Part shown: positions 1-6,859 of the stretch, piece after piece
Layout of the letters: each line of letters begins with the position of its first letter
Numbering within the stretch: the first letter of the stretch is position 1
Assembly: GCA_020026285.1 (NCBI GenBank)
Contig: JAHHQS010000093.1
Span: 1-15,554, forward strand
Direction of reading: 5' to 3'
DNA: 15,554 bases
DNA from: Parabacteroides sp.
GTDB taxonomy: Bacteria > Bacteroidota > Bacteroidia > Bacteroidales > Tannerellaceae
Notes under the pieces: model-generated
Databases searched by the model: none
What the model saw: the letters and a program-made list of their open reading frames with translations, nothing else
Told to the model about the DNA's origin: nothing
Translations under genes and position numbers: made by a program

Positions 1-801
1 ATTTAAAGAAGTTTCTTCAAATATGAATTGATCATTTTTCCACGATTTACTTTCTTCAATATTTTTCGGGTGGAAAATTTTATATAAACGAGTCGTTTTG
101 TCGTATATAGCTTTTTCTCCTGGTTTCAAATTAAAAGTTTCAAAAAAATTAGAGGATAATTCAACAAGACCTTTTAAAAGAGAAACAGATATATCATTAT
201 CATTAGCATAAGCTTTTACATTAAATTCTGTTCCTAAAACTTTGATGTTCATTTTATCCAGGGAAACAATAAATGGTCGATTTCTATTCTTTTGTACTTC
301 AAACCAACCTTCTCCTTCCAGTTCTACTTTGCGATTGTTATAGGTGAATTTCTTAGGAAAACGAATTCGACTTCCAGAGTTTAAATAAACAGAACTTCCA
401 TCTTGAAACATGACACGAAGTTTTTCTCCGTTAGGAACAATCACTTCTTCAAAATCTTCATCGTTCGCTAAAATATCAATTTGATTATCTATTTTATAGA
501 ATAGTCCTAGGAATAAAATAATAGGAATAAATATGGCTGCAGCTTGGAAGATACGTCTACGAATTTTTTGAAAACGTATCTTTTTCATGATTTGTTGATA
601 GATGATAGATGAAGGAATTTCATGATCTATCCATTCAGCTTCATTACCTAGTTGAATTTGTCGTTCATCTTTATCCATTCGTTCGGATAGCCATGCTAAA
701 CCCTCTTTTGTCTGAAACCAACTTGTTACTAGTTTTACTTCTTCGGTTGTTGCTTCGTTATCGAGAACCTTTTCAATGATTGATATATCTGGAGTTTTCA
801 T
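1..801 (-). CDS. FecR-family anti-sigma factor, 3' end outside window
   Basis: Partial gene: 267 codons are open from the ATG at 801 to the window edge with no stop. FecR-like proteins are inner-membrane anti-sigma factors that hold an ECF sigma factor until a TonB-dependent receptor signals substrate. Residues 1-85 form the cytoplasmic sigma-binding part. Residues about 87-102 (AAAIFIPIILFLGLFY) form one membrane helix. Residues about 118-215 are the periplasmic FecR domain, with the typical stretches VPNGEKLRV, DGSSVYLNSGSRI, GEGWFEV and VLGTEFNVKAY. Family members are usually somewhat over 300 residues, so the C-terminal signalling domain is probably what is missing. The gene starts 11 bp after the sigma-factor stop and is surely co-transcribed with it. 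Family is clear; the substrate sensed is unknown. Confidence 0.93.
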   Translation of the reverse strand, partial: MKTPDISIIEKVLDNEATTEEVKLVTSWFQTKEGLAWLSERMDKDERQIQLGNEAEWIDHEIPSSIIYQQIMKKIRFQKIRRRIFQAAAIFIPIILFLGLFYKIDNQIDILANDEDFEEVIVPNGEKLRVMFQDGSSVYLNSGSRIRFPKKFTYNNRKVELEGEGWFEVQKNRNRPFIVSLDKMNIKVLGTEFNVKAYANDNDISVSLLKGLVELSSNFFETFNLKPGEKAIYDKTTRLYKIFHPKNIEESKSWKNDQFIFEETSLN

Positions 802-812
802 TTTTTTATTTC

Positions 813-1403
813 TTAATAGTTGATGATAAATAAAAGAAGTAATAACAGGAATCGTTGCATCCTTGTACGAATGTATTTGATTCCAATAGAATAATGAGTT
901 TTAACCGTAGGCACAGAAATGTGAAGTTCATCTGCAATTTCTTGATTAGATAAATCTGTGAAAATTTTAAGACGGCAAACCTTCCTTTTCTGCTCAGGTA
1001 ATTCACTCATTACTTTCTCGAATAGTTGTTTCAGATCTTTCTCCTCCAAAGAACTGACTAGCTTATCTTCGAATTCAGGTGAGTTTTGAACAATTTCGTA
1101 ATTTTTTTCCATGGCTGTGGTATTATTACGAATTTCGTTCAATACCATGTTCTTTGTCATTGTGTAAAGATAATTTCTTAAATGGACATTTTCAGTCAGG
1201 AAAAAACGAGTTTCCCAAAACTTTAAAAAAACCTGCTGAATAATATCTTCTGCAAGAAATGAATCTTTCAAATACTTATATGCCAGTACGTATAACATTT
1301 TATTATATCGTTCGAAGATGAGTGTAAAAGCATTTTTATCTCCATCTTTGAGTCGGAGAAGTAATGTGCTTTCTGATTCATCCGTATATAATTGTTGTGG
1401 CAT
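813..1403 (-). CDS. ECF-type RNA polymerase sigma-70 factor (Bacteroidetes family 1 type)
   Basis: 196 aa from the chosen start. Region 2 lies around residues 24-90 (FERYNKMLYVLAYKYLKD, then AEDIIQQVFLKFWE). Region 4 lies around 130-185, with helix-turn-helix text LSNQEIADELHISVPTVKTH. It should direct RNA polymerase to a small set of promoters, probably including its own locus and a SusC/SusD-like system, under control of the FecR-like partner downstream. An ATG at 1475 would add 24 residues. I prefer the ATG at 1403 because a -7 promoter element (TATCTTTG, minus strand 1431-1424) sits between the two starts, so the message should begin near 1418. The protein ends in a very hydrophobic tail (FLLLLLLFIINY), unusual for a soluble DNA-binding factor though I recall similar tails in Bacteroidetes relatives. 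Confidence 0.93.
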   Translation of the reverse strand: MPQQLYTDESESTLLLRLKDGDKNAFTLIFERYNKMLYVLAYKYLKDSFLAEDIIQQVFLKFWETRFFLTENVHLRNYLYTMTKNMVLNEIRNNTTAMEKNYEIVQNSPEFEDKLVSSLEEKDLKQLFEKVMSELPEQKRKVCRLKIFTDLSNQEIADELHISVPTVKTHYSIGIKYIRTRMQRFLLLLLLFIINY

Positions 1404-1423
1404 ATAAATTAATAATTTATTTA

Positions 1424-1431
1424 CAAAGATA
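1424..1431 (-). promoter_or_regulatory. -7 promoter element of the ECF sigma gene
   Basis: Read on the minus strand the bases are TATCTTTG, a full match to the Bacteroidetes -7 consensus TAnnTTTG. It predicts a transcript start near 1418 and a leader of about 15 nt before the ATG at 1403. I see no convincing TTTG -33 box at the usual 19-21 bp distance, so the promoter may be weak or activator dependent. Confidence 0.6.
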
Positions 1432-1494
1432 TAAAATATATGGACGTATGTACTATTTAGAATAAAAAGCCCCAAAAATTAAATCAGACTCAAG

Positions 1495-1526
1495 TTTGTC
1501 TATTTTATGGGAATAATATATCTTTA
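1495..1526 (+). promoter_or_regulatory. Promoter of the 188-aa protein / PH / pab operon
   Basis: TTTG at 1495-1498, then 20 bp, then TATCTTTA at 1519-1526 (seven of eight bases of TAnnTTTG plus the free positions). This is the expected Bacteroidetes promoter geometry. The predicted start is near 1532, which makes the TTG at 1535 almost leaderless and favours the ATG at 1553 as the first codon. It diverges from the sigma-factor promoter about 70 bp away. Confidence 0.65.
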
Positions 1527-1552
1527 AATTTATTTTGAAAAGAAGAATCAAT

Positions 1553-2119
1553 ATGGATATAGAATATTTAGATAGTTTTGAAAAGAAGTTACAGGAAGAA
1601 TTATTACGTTTGTGTACTTCTTATAAAATGTTGGATGGTGTATTATTACAGACTGATGACTTGGATAACAGGTGGCATGACCTGGCACCAGAGTATGTAG
1701 CAGATGCTGTAACTCAAATACAAGACTATCCAACAGTTTCGGTGGCTTGGGCTTCTTATTTAGGAATGGCTTTGGCTTATTCATGGGATGTGGATTGGGA
1801 AACATTCAGTAAAGCTCCTTATCAGGCATTCTATGGAGAAAGGGGATTTGATGATATGGATGAACATATAGTCAGAGATTTATTGTCTATACCTTTGAAT
1901 AGTCAGGAGGCAAAGGATTTGGAGAATATGATTCGTCGATGTGCCCAGACTACCGTTTCTATGATTAGAAAAGAAAACATAGAACCTCAGAGTCCGATGG
2001 CTTTTCATGTCTTTGCTCGATCAGTTAAAGCTATGTTTCGTATAGGTGTCGCTATGGAACTTTATAGATTAGGGTATAAATTTGAGAAGGCTGGAGTTCC
2101 AGGTGTAGGAGATTGTTAA
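1553..2119 (+). CDS. Uncharacterised protein, 188 aa
   Basis: I do not recognise a named family. The protein is soluble-looking, with no signal peptide or membrane segment. It appears mostly helical: a charged N-terminal helix (DSFEKKLQEELLRL), a central Trp/Tyr-rich part (YPTVSVAWASYLGMALAYSWDVDWE), and a C-terminal helical part ending in GVPGVGDC. An in-frame TTG at 1535 would add six residues, but the promoter places the transcript start just before it, so the ATG at 1553 is chosen. It is the first gene of the run leading to the pab genes, with 24 bp before the PH-domain gene. Co-transcription is an inference from spacing and strand and does not show that it works in folate synthesis. Confidence 0.85.
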   Translation: MDIEYLDSFEKKLQEELLRLCTSYKMLDGVLLQTDDLDNRWHDLAPEYVADAVTQIQDYPTVSVAWASYLGMALAYSWDVDWETFSKAPYQAFYGERGFDDMDEHIVRDLLSIPLNSQEAKDLENMIRRCAQTTVSMIRKENIEPQSPMAFHVFARSVKAMFRIGVAMELYRLGYKFEKAGVPGVGDC

Positions 2120-2143
2120 CTTCATTAATTATATTTATAATAT

Positions 2144-2521
2144 ATGGGATTATTTAATGCAATCATGGGGAATGTCTCTGAAACAGACATTCAGGCTATT
2201 TATAAAGTATATGAACCTTTATTGTGTGAAGGGGAAGAAATAGAACGTGCTTTTGCCCATATTCGTGATAAATGGGTGTTTACAAACAAAAGATTGATTA
2301 TTCAGAATACGCAAGGGGTTACAGGTAAGAAAAAGGAATTTTTTTCTGTTCCATATCATTCAGTAGAATGTTTTTCTGTTGAAACAGCTGGTACTTTGGA
2401 TGAAGATGCGGAATTAAAGATCTGGGTAAAAGGAATGAACGATCCTATCGAAGTTAATTTCGGAGGAGGAAACATTATTTTGGAAGTTCAGCGTCTTTTT
2501 GCTAAGCATGTATTAAAATAA
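2144..2521 (+). CDS. Bacterial PH-domain protein (bPH_1 type)
   Basis: 125 aa. The sequence fits the small single-domain bacterial pleckstrin-homology family, which folds as a PH barrel and is known from crystal structures to assemble into rings. Family-typical features are the strand pair DKWVFTNKRLIIQN (residues 42-55), the basic loop GKKKEFFSVPY (61-71), and the later strand AELKIWVKG (89-97). The protein is cytosolic, with no signal or membrane segment. The cellular role of these proteins is not established; ligand binding by the basic loop is only a guess. The stop lies 3 bp before the pabA start, so translation is probably coupled to the pab genes. Confidence 0.88.
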   Translation: MGLFNAIMGNVSETDIQAIYKVYEPLLCEGEEIERAFAHIRDKWVFTNKRLIIQNTQGVTGKKKEFFSVPYHSVECFSVETAGTLDEDAELKIWVKGMNDPIEVNFGGGNIILEVQRLFAKHVLK

Positions 2522-2524
2522 TGA

Positions 2525-3088
2525 ATGAAAGTTGTAGTAATTGATAATTACGATTCTTTTACTTTTAATCTGACTCATTTAGTAAAAGAATTGGGTGTTG
2601 AAGTCGATGTGTTAAGGAATAATGCCTTTCAGTTAGAGGATTTGGAAAAATATGACAAACTGATATTTTCCCCTGGTCCAGGTATTCCTAAAGAAGCCGG
2701 CTTGATGGAAGATGTGATTCGTTATTATGCCGGAAAGAAACCGATGCTGGGTGTTTGTTTAGGAGAACAGGCTATCGGGGAGGTTTTTGGTGCTAGACTA
2801 TTAAATCTTTCTCAAGTTTTCCATGGCATGCAGACTTCTATTTATGTGCTGCATAAAGATCTTTTGTTTGATGGATTGCCGGATATGCTACAGGTTGGTC
2901 GTTATCATTCATGGGTGGTAGATAAGAATGAATTCCCAAAATGTTTGGAAATAACTGCCGTCAGTCAGGAAGGTGATGTTATGGCATTAAGGCATAGATC
3001 TTATGAAATATATGGGGTGCAATTTCATCCGGAATCAGTATTGACTCCTTTGGGAAAAGAAATAATGTCAAATTTCTTGAATCGATAA
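2525..3088 (+). CDS. pabA: Aminodeoxychorismate synthase glutaminase subunit (PabA/TrpG type)
   Basis: 187 aa, normal length for a class I glutamine amidotransferase subunit. It releases ammonia from glutamine and passes it to PabB for amination of chorismate, the first step to p-aminobenzoate and folate. Visible motifs: N-terminal DNYDSFTFNL, oxyanion-side SPGPGIP (49-55), nucleophile elbow GVCLGEQAIG with Cys78, and QFHPES with His168 and Glu170 completing the triad. The residue after GVCLG is Glu rather than the more widespread His. PabA and TrpG cannot be told apart by sequence alone and one protein may serve both synthases; location directly before pabB and pabC and the absence of trp genes supports PabA. 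Only 3 bp separate it from the preceding gene. Confidence 0.92.
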   Translation: MKVVVIDNYDSFTFNLTHLVKELGVEVDVLRNNAFQLEDLEKYDKLIFSPGPGIPKEAGLMEDVIRYYAGKKPMLGVCLGEQAIGEVFGARLLNLSQVFHGMQTSIYVLHKDLLFDGLPDMLQVGRYHSWVVDKNEFPKCLEITAVSQEGDVMALRHRSYEIYGVQFHPESVLTPLGKEIMSNFLNR

Positions 3089-3104
3089 AATCAGAGCATT
3101 AAAG

Positions 3105-4088
3105 ATGAAGTTTTTTAATAGGGAGGAAGCTTTAGAGGAGATAAATCATTTAGGAAGAGGTGATGAGCCTTTTCTTTTTGTTATAAACTATGATCAAAAT
3201 CAGTGTCTGGTTAATTTGTTATCAGATATTGATTCAAATGAGGTTCTTTATTCTTTTCCTGCTTTTTCGAATGATGAAAATATCCTTGCTTCGAGAGATG
3301 ATAAAGTTGAATGGAATATTTATCCGGAATCTTTTGGGATTTATCAACGGAAGTTTGATATTGTCCAGAAACATCTTCATTTAGGAAATAGCTTTTTAGT
3401 GAATTTGACTTGTCGTATTCCTATACAGACGAATCTCTCTTTAAGAGATATTTATCTTAGATCGAAAGCTCCTTATAAGTTATGGTTTCGTTCTCATTTG
3501 GTTTGTTTCTCTCCGGAGACATTTATTCAGATTCACAACGGACAGATTAGTAGTTTTCCGATGAAAGGAACGATTGATGCAACTCTTCCAAATGCAGAGA
3601 ATCTACTTATGTCTGATAAAAAAGAAGCAGCAGAACATGCTACAATTGTCGATCTGATTCGGAATGATATCAGTATGGTTGCATCACGGGTAAAGGTACC
3701 TCGTTATCGATATATAGATCATTTGTTTACTAACAAAGGTGAAATACTTCAATCAAGTTCTGTAATAACTGGACAATTGGATGAAAATTATCGTCAGTGT
3801 TTAGGTGATATTCTTTTCTCTCAGTTACCAGCCGGTTCAATAACTGGTGCACCAAAGTTTAAAACATTAGAGATTATTCGCGAAGCTGAAGATTATGATC
3901 GAGGATTTTATACTGGTATTATGGGGATTTGTTGTAAGGGAGAAATAGAAAGTGCTGTTATGATTCGTTATATAGAGCAGGTAAATAATCAGTTGTTCTT
4001 TAAAGCTGGAGGAGGAATAACGGCCTGTAGTAATTGTAGGGATGAGTATGAAGAAGTAATACAGAAAGCTTATGTGCCAATTTATTGA
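3105..4088 (+). CDS. pabB: Aminodeoxychorismate synthase component I
   Basis: 327 aa, the short chorismate-binding form lacking much of the N-terminal domain of the roughly 450-aa E. coli protein. It converts chorismate plus ammonia to 4-amino-4-deoxychorismate. The chorismate-binding domain fills residues about 80-325: FPMKGT (151-156), the DLIRND stretch (183-188), LPAGSITGAPK (241-251), and GFYTGIMG (267-274). The Lys154 of MKGT corresponds to the PIKGT lysine characteristic of PabB; anthranilate synthase (TrpE) normally has Ala there, so this favours PabB. The usual acidic ADSDP-like segment near the C-terminus reads TACSNCRDEYEE here. The start is 16 bp after pabA and the last 17 bp overlap pabC. 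Confidence 0.92.
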   Translation: MKFFNREEALEEINHLGRGDEPFLFVINYDQNQCLVNLLSDIDSNEVLYSFPAFSNDENILASRDDKVEWNIYPESFGIYQRKFDIVQKHLHLGNSFLVNLTCRIPIQTNLSLRDIYLRSKAPYKLWFRSHLVCFSPETFIQIHNGQISSFPMKGTIDATLPNAENLLMSDKKEAAEHATIVDLIRNDISMVASRVKVPRYRYIDHLFTNKGEILQSSSVITGQLDENYRQCLGDILFSQLPAGSITGAPKFKTLEIIREAEDYDRGFYTGIMGICCKGEIESAVMIRYIEQVNNQLFFKAGGGITACSNCRDEYEEVIQKAYVPIY

Positions 4089-4674
4089 AACAATACGAGT
4101 TGAAAACGGACAAGTTAAAAATCTGCCGTATCATCAGAAACGTTTGGAAAGAACTTGTTCTCATTTCTGGCCTGGAGGAAAGATTGTTTCACTCGAAAAT
4201 GAATTGTCTGACGTTCCGAAGGTATCAGGGATGTTTAAAGCGCGTTTGGTTTATCAGAAAGACGGTATCGTGGATAAAAGTTATTCTCCTTATTCCATGC
4301 GTCAGATTAGGAGTTTACAATTAGTCTGGTCAGATTATATTGATTATACTTTTAAAAGTATAGATCGAAAAGCTTTAGTAGAGTTGGCTGTTAAACGAGG
4401 TGACGCGGATGAAATTATCATAGTAAAAAATAGTCTTTTGACAGATACTTCGTATAGTAATATAGCTTTTTATGATGGAAAAAAATGGTTTACTCCATCT
4501 AACCCTTTATTAGAAGGAACTATGCGTCAGTCTCTTATTGACCAACACATTTTGACTCCATTAGAGATTCATCCTGAAGATATCGGAAACTTTAAAATGG
4601 TGGCACTGATTAATGCCATGATGCCTTTGGGAAGATGTGTCGTTCCGATTGAGCATGTTTATTCTTTGCGATAA
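4072..4674 (+). CDS. pabC: Aminotransferase class IV protein, probable aminodeoxychorismate lyase
   Basis: 200 aa, clearly shorter than canonical PabC or branched-chain aminotransferases (about 270-300 aa), but compact class IV proteins of this size are common beside pabB in Bacteroidetes. It probably splits aminodeoxychorismate into p-aminobenzoate and pyruvate using PLP. Visible motifs: FIETIRVENG at the N-terminus, HQKRLERT (21-28), Lys95 in YTFKSIDRK as the likely PLP Schiff-base lysine, DEIIIVKNSLLTDTSYSNIA (113-132) and LLEGTMRQ (146-153). The usual acidic residue before the T-x-xSN element is present as Asp125. It overlaps the end of pabB by 17 bp, implying translational coupling, and completes a pabA-pabB-pabC set. 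Confidence 0.88.
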   Translation: MCQFIETIRVENGQVKNLPYHQKRLERTCSHFWPGGKIVSLENELSDVPKVSGMFKARLVYQKDGIVDKSYSPYSMRQIRSLQLVWSDYIDYTFKSIDRKALVELAVKRGDADEIIIVKNSLLTDTSYSNIAFYDGKKWFTPSNPLLEGTMRQSLIDQHILTPLEIHPEDIGNFKMVALINAMMPLGRCVVPIEHVYSLR

Positions 4675-4681
4675 ATAACGA

Positions 4682-5314
4682 TTATTGATCGTTTGTTTGA
4701 GTAATTTCATTCCATTCTTTATCAAACAAGACTTTAGTGGCTTGTGGATCTTCCAATAAGCTTTGGAAATCTTCAAGCCTTTTTGCATTTCTTGATTCAG
4801 GAATCCATAGTTTGAGATAACCACCTTTGGCAAATTTCTCTTTCATGTGTAGGCAGAACCGTTCGTAATGTCCATCTTTTGTCAATTCTGGATAATGAGA
4901 TAAACCATATTGAATTGTTCGTCTGACAATCGTTTTAGCATCAATATTTCTATCAGCTTCGGCAATAATCTTTCCATAGATAGAGCGAGGAGAATATTTG
5001 GAAGAAGCTCGATGATCTTCTGCAGCTTCAGCTATTGTTTCAATTTCGTCTGAATTGAAGAAGAATTTCAGATTCTTATCATTACGAATGATTTCTCCTG
5101 AAACTAAGTGATGCGTTTCCCTGTTTACAGAAAGTCCAGTATCATGATAGGCTGCTGCAGCATAAACGATATCTAAGTTCAACCTATAGATCTTGGCTAA
5201 ACGAATACTTTCTTGAATAACGGTTAGTACGTGGTCACGTTGATGAGCCTTATCAAAAGAATCATAACGAGGAATTATTTCATTTTCTATATAGGATACA
5301 AGATCTTTATTCAT
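4682..5314 (-). CDS. HD-domain phosphohydrolase
   Basis: 210 aa, cytosolic. The metal-binding HD signature is complete: His28 (AHQRDH), His57-Asp58 (AAYHDTG), a downstream His101 (EDHRAS) and Asp121 (IAEADRN). This resembles small stand-alone HD proteins annotated as phosphohydrolases, whose substrates are often nucleotides or other phosphate esters; nothing here identifies the substrate. The C-terminal 60 residues (YLKLWIPESRNAKRLEDF and on) are helical and outside the HD core. The gene is convergent with pabC, with only 7 bp between the two stop codons and no good hairpin, so the transcripts probably overlap. A possible -7 element lies about 50 bp upstream. Confidence 0.88.
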   Translation of the reverse strand: MNKDLVSYIENEIIPRYDSFDKAHQRDHVLTVIQESIRLAKIYRLNLDIVYAAAAYHDTGLSVNRETHHLVSGEIIRNDKNLKFFFNSDEIETIAEAAEDHRASSKYSPRSIYGKIIAEADRNIDAKTIVRRTIQYGLSHYPELTKDGHYERFCLHMKEKFAKGGYLKLWIPESRNAKRLEDFQSLLEDPQATKVLFDKEWNEITQTNDQ

Positions 5315-5363
5315 TTTACTAGGTTTTAAGAAGTCTGATAGGAATGTTTCTTAAAAGAATAGG

Positions 5364-5371
5364 CAAAAGTA
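5364..5371 (-). promoter_or_regulatory. Possible -7 element of the HD-domain gene
   Basis: Minus-strand bases TACTTTTG match TAnnTTTG. The start codon is 49 bp downstream, giving a leader of roughly 40-45 nt. No TTTG or TTG lies at the expected 19-21 bp upstream, so this is only a half-site match in AT-rich DNA. Confidence 0.35.
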
Positions 5372-5512
5372 AGAATAATAAGTTGTTGGTTGTATATGAC
5401 AATGAAAAAATCAGATGTTTGTTCGTTATGAGTTGTAATAGAATTGGATTAAAACGTATTGGGCTTTATTGAAAAAGTTAAATTAAAATATGATAAATGA
5501 TGATAGTTGTTG

Positions 5513-5533
5513 TATGCCTTTGGGAAAGGCATA
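5513..5533. repeat. Perfect 9-bp inverted repeat with 3-nt loop
   Basis: TATGCCTTT, loop GGG, AAAGGCATA. The symmetry stops exactly at both ends. Neither strand has a T-run after the stem, so it does not look like an intrinsic terminator. It could be the stem of a small RNA, a protein-binding operator, or chance. It is 280 bp or more from the genes on either side. Confidence 0.6.
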
Positions 5534-5630
5534 ACGTAAATGATTTCCTTCGTTAGATTGAAATGTCTAAAACTAGTATTTGTATAATAATTGTTGTAAA
5601 TTTTTTACTATTATGAATATAAAAATGTAT

Positions 5631-5662
5631 TTTGTCACGAATAATAGTGTTATCTTTCTTTG
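5631..5662 (+). promoter_or_regulatory. Weak promoter candidate for the lipoprotein gene
   Basis: TTTG at 5631-5634, 20 bp, then TTTCTTTG at 5655-5662, which misses the consensus TAnnTTTG only at the second base. Spacing is right, but the implied leader to the ATG at 5854 would be nearly 190 nt, and no closer promoter is evident. Confidence 0.3.
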
Positions 5663-5853
5663 ATTTTTGTTCCCTCTTTGGATCTTTTTTGAAAGGAAGG
5701 ATTGAAAAAGAATAATAGTTCAAAATAGCACAAAATTCTCTATGACAGGGAATAGGTCATGTATTTACTGTGGTTGAGGAATCTTTAATCAATATTGAAA
5801 GCTGTTGGATGATTTTTAATCGAATAATGGAAACTGAATAATATATTTAAGTG

Positions 5854-6318
5854 ATGAAGGTATTTATGATTGGAATATTGTCTGTATTTACGTTTATCTC
5901 ATGTCAGACAGGAAAAGAACTTCTTAGAAGTTCTGATACTATGCAAGAACTCTCTTTTCGTGAACAAGGTATGATGCGTTACGGTACCTATTATAAAGTA
6001 ATTCGAAAAGGAGATAATGTTGATATTGTAATTAATGTAAATTCTCCATCAGAAAGAATTGTTTCGACTGGTTTGAATGTGCTGGATAGTTTGCAGAAGA
6101 TTATCAATAAGTATGAGATGTATAAATACAAAAATACTTATGTTCCGAAAATGGAAATTATGGATGGAACAGTCTGGAGTCTGAAAGTTCGTTATACTGA
6201 TGATAAAGCATCTTTTTCATCAACGGGAAGTAATGCATGGCCGGACAATGGATTGGAGGCTTTTCAAGAGTTAAAAGATTTTTTTCAGGAAAAGTTTGGA
6301 TGTATTATGGATGAATAG
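5854..6318 (+). CDS. Small predicted lipoprotein, unknown function
   Basis: 154 aa from the ATG at 5854; a GTG directly before it (5851) would add one residue. The N-terminus MKVFMIGILSVFTFISC is a short lipoprotein signal peptide with Cys17 as the lipidation site (lipobox F-I-S-C, loose but normal for Bacteroidetes). The mature part begins QTGKELLRSS. The C-terminal half has two strands with VWSLKVRY (about 112-119), then SSTGSNAWPDN (about 126-136), and a closing helix QELKDFFQEKF. The W-S-L ... G-x-N-x-x-P pattern recalls small periplasmic or lipoprotein domains, but I cannot name the family. It is followed 12 bp later by a start-like site of the frame-disrupted gene, so the two were probably one transcription unit with the YbjN/TPR gene beyond. 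Confidence 0.75.
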   Translation: MKVFMIGILSVFTFISCQTGKELLRSSDTMQELSFREQGMMRYGTYYKVIRKGDNVDIVINVNSPSERIVSTGLNVLDSLQKIINKYEMYKYKNTYVPKMEIMDGTVWSLKVRYTDDKASFSSTGSNAWPDNGLEAFQELKDFFQEKFGCIMDE

Positions 6319-6330
6319 AAAGAGGAGATA

Positions 6331-6686
6331 ATGTATTAAATAAAGTTATAACTGCTTTATATATGTTGCCTTGTTGATAGGTCATTTATATGATGTTGTA
6401 GTTCAGAATGTTTCTTTTATCCGAAAGAAATATATCAAGGTGCGGGATAAGATAGCTTCGCAGAAAGATGAAGTTCTGATGCTGAATGATACAGTCCTTT
6501 CGTTAAAACATAATGTATGGGGAGTGGTACGTAAACAATACGAAATGAGTCTTTTTATTACTTATTCTGATAATATGAGAAGTGACACTGCATTACATTT
6601 ATTTTGGATTGGGTGGCGTGTATGGGCAAGATGGAGGAATCTCATTTTCTTATATGACTCTTTCTGCGGAAGATAAGGATAGCTAG
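6331..6686 (+). pseudogene. Frame-disrupted small membrane or coiled-coil gene
   Basis: No single frame covers this stretch. A purine-rich AGAGGAG at 6320-6326 precedes ATG at 6331, but that frame stops after two codons. From 6336 another frame reads LNKVITALYMLPC and stops. A third frame, open from 6344 and with TTG codons at 6371 and 6374, carries a hydrophobic ALLIGHLY followed by a charged helical part (RKKYIKVRDKIASQKDEVLM, VRKQYEMSLFITYSDN) to about 6580, then turns into Trp/Arg-rich text and stops at 6676. The +1 frame continues from 6579 with HYIYFGLGGVYGQDGGISFS and ends at TAG 6684-6686. Joined, the pieces make a plausible protein of about 115 aa with an N-terminal membrane helix. 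Either the gene is decayed, the assembly has indels, or frameshifting is used. Decay is the simplest view; no family recognised. Confidence 0.45.
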
Positions 6687-6803
6687 AAATATGAAATTGT
6701 AGTGAATTGATGTTTATAAATTAATGATTAAACAGCTTTTTATATGGATCGGAGTATCCTTGAGATGTTTTCATTTAATAAAGTATGTTTAATAGAGATG
6801 AAA

Positions 6804-6839
6804 TTTTGATATTTTTGTTCCTTTTGATATTTTTGAGTG
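6804..6839 (+). repeat. Tandem 18-bp direct repeat spanning the promoter
   Basis: Copy 1 is 6804-6821 and copy 2 is 6822-6839. The first 14 bases (TTTTGATATTTTTG) are identical and the last four differ. Each copy contains both a TTTG and a TATTTTTG, so the duplication itself builds a -33/-7 pair. Confidence 0.7.
6805..6835 (+). promoter_or_regulatory. Promoter of the YbjN/TPR gene
   Basis: TTTG at 6805-6808, 19 bp, then TATTTTTG at 6828-6835, a full match to the -7 consensus with correct spacing. Transcription should start near 6841, about 19 nt before the ATG at 6860. A second TATTTTTG at 6810-6817 lies in the upstream repeat copy but lacks its own well-spaced TTTG. Confidence 0.65.
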
Positions 6840-6859
6840 AAAAGATTAAAGTTTAGATT

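Larger units (their letters stand above)
5315..5850. other. Gene-free stretch of 536 bp
   Basis: AT-rich DNA between the divergent HD-domain gene and lipoprotein gene. No ORF longer than about 15 codons with a plausible start is seen on either strand, and no tRNA or known riboswitch is recognised. It holds the HD-gene -7 element near its left end, a perfect 9-bp hairpin at 5513-5533, and a weak plus-strand promoter candidate at 5631-5662. It is by far the longest gene-free stretch of the window and could hide a small RNA. Confidence 0.6.

Noticed and set aside
2121..2143. Separate promoter (TATATTTA) just before the PH-domain gene
   Set aside because: The nearest TTG is 14 bp upstream, outside the working spacing, and the bases are plain AT-rich spacer.
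4674..4690. AATAA-CGA-TTATT between the convergent pabC and HD-domain genes as a terminator
   Set aside because: Only five A/T pairs and no proper U-tract on either strand; overlapping transcripts are a better reading.
4561..4833. 90-codon minus-strand ORF across the pabC / HD-domain gene junction
   Set aside because: Overlaps pabC antisense and the HD gene in another frame; its text is low in domain character and both real genes have strong motifs.
6724..6792. 22-codon ORF starting MIKQLFIWIGVSL upstream of the TPR gene
   Set aside because: Looks like the start of a signal peptide, but it is too short, ends before any mature domain, and has no clear ribosome site; possibly a remnant, not supportable as a gene.
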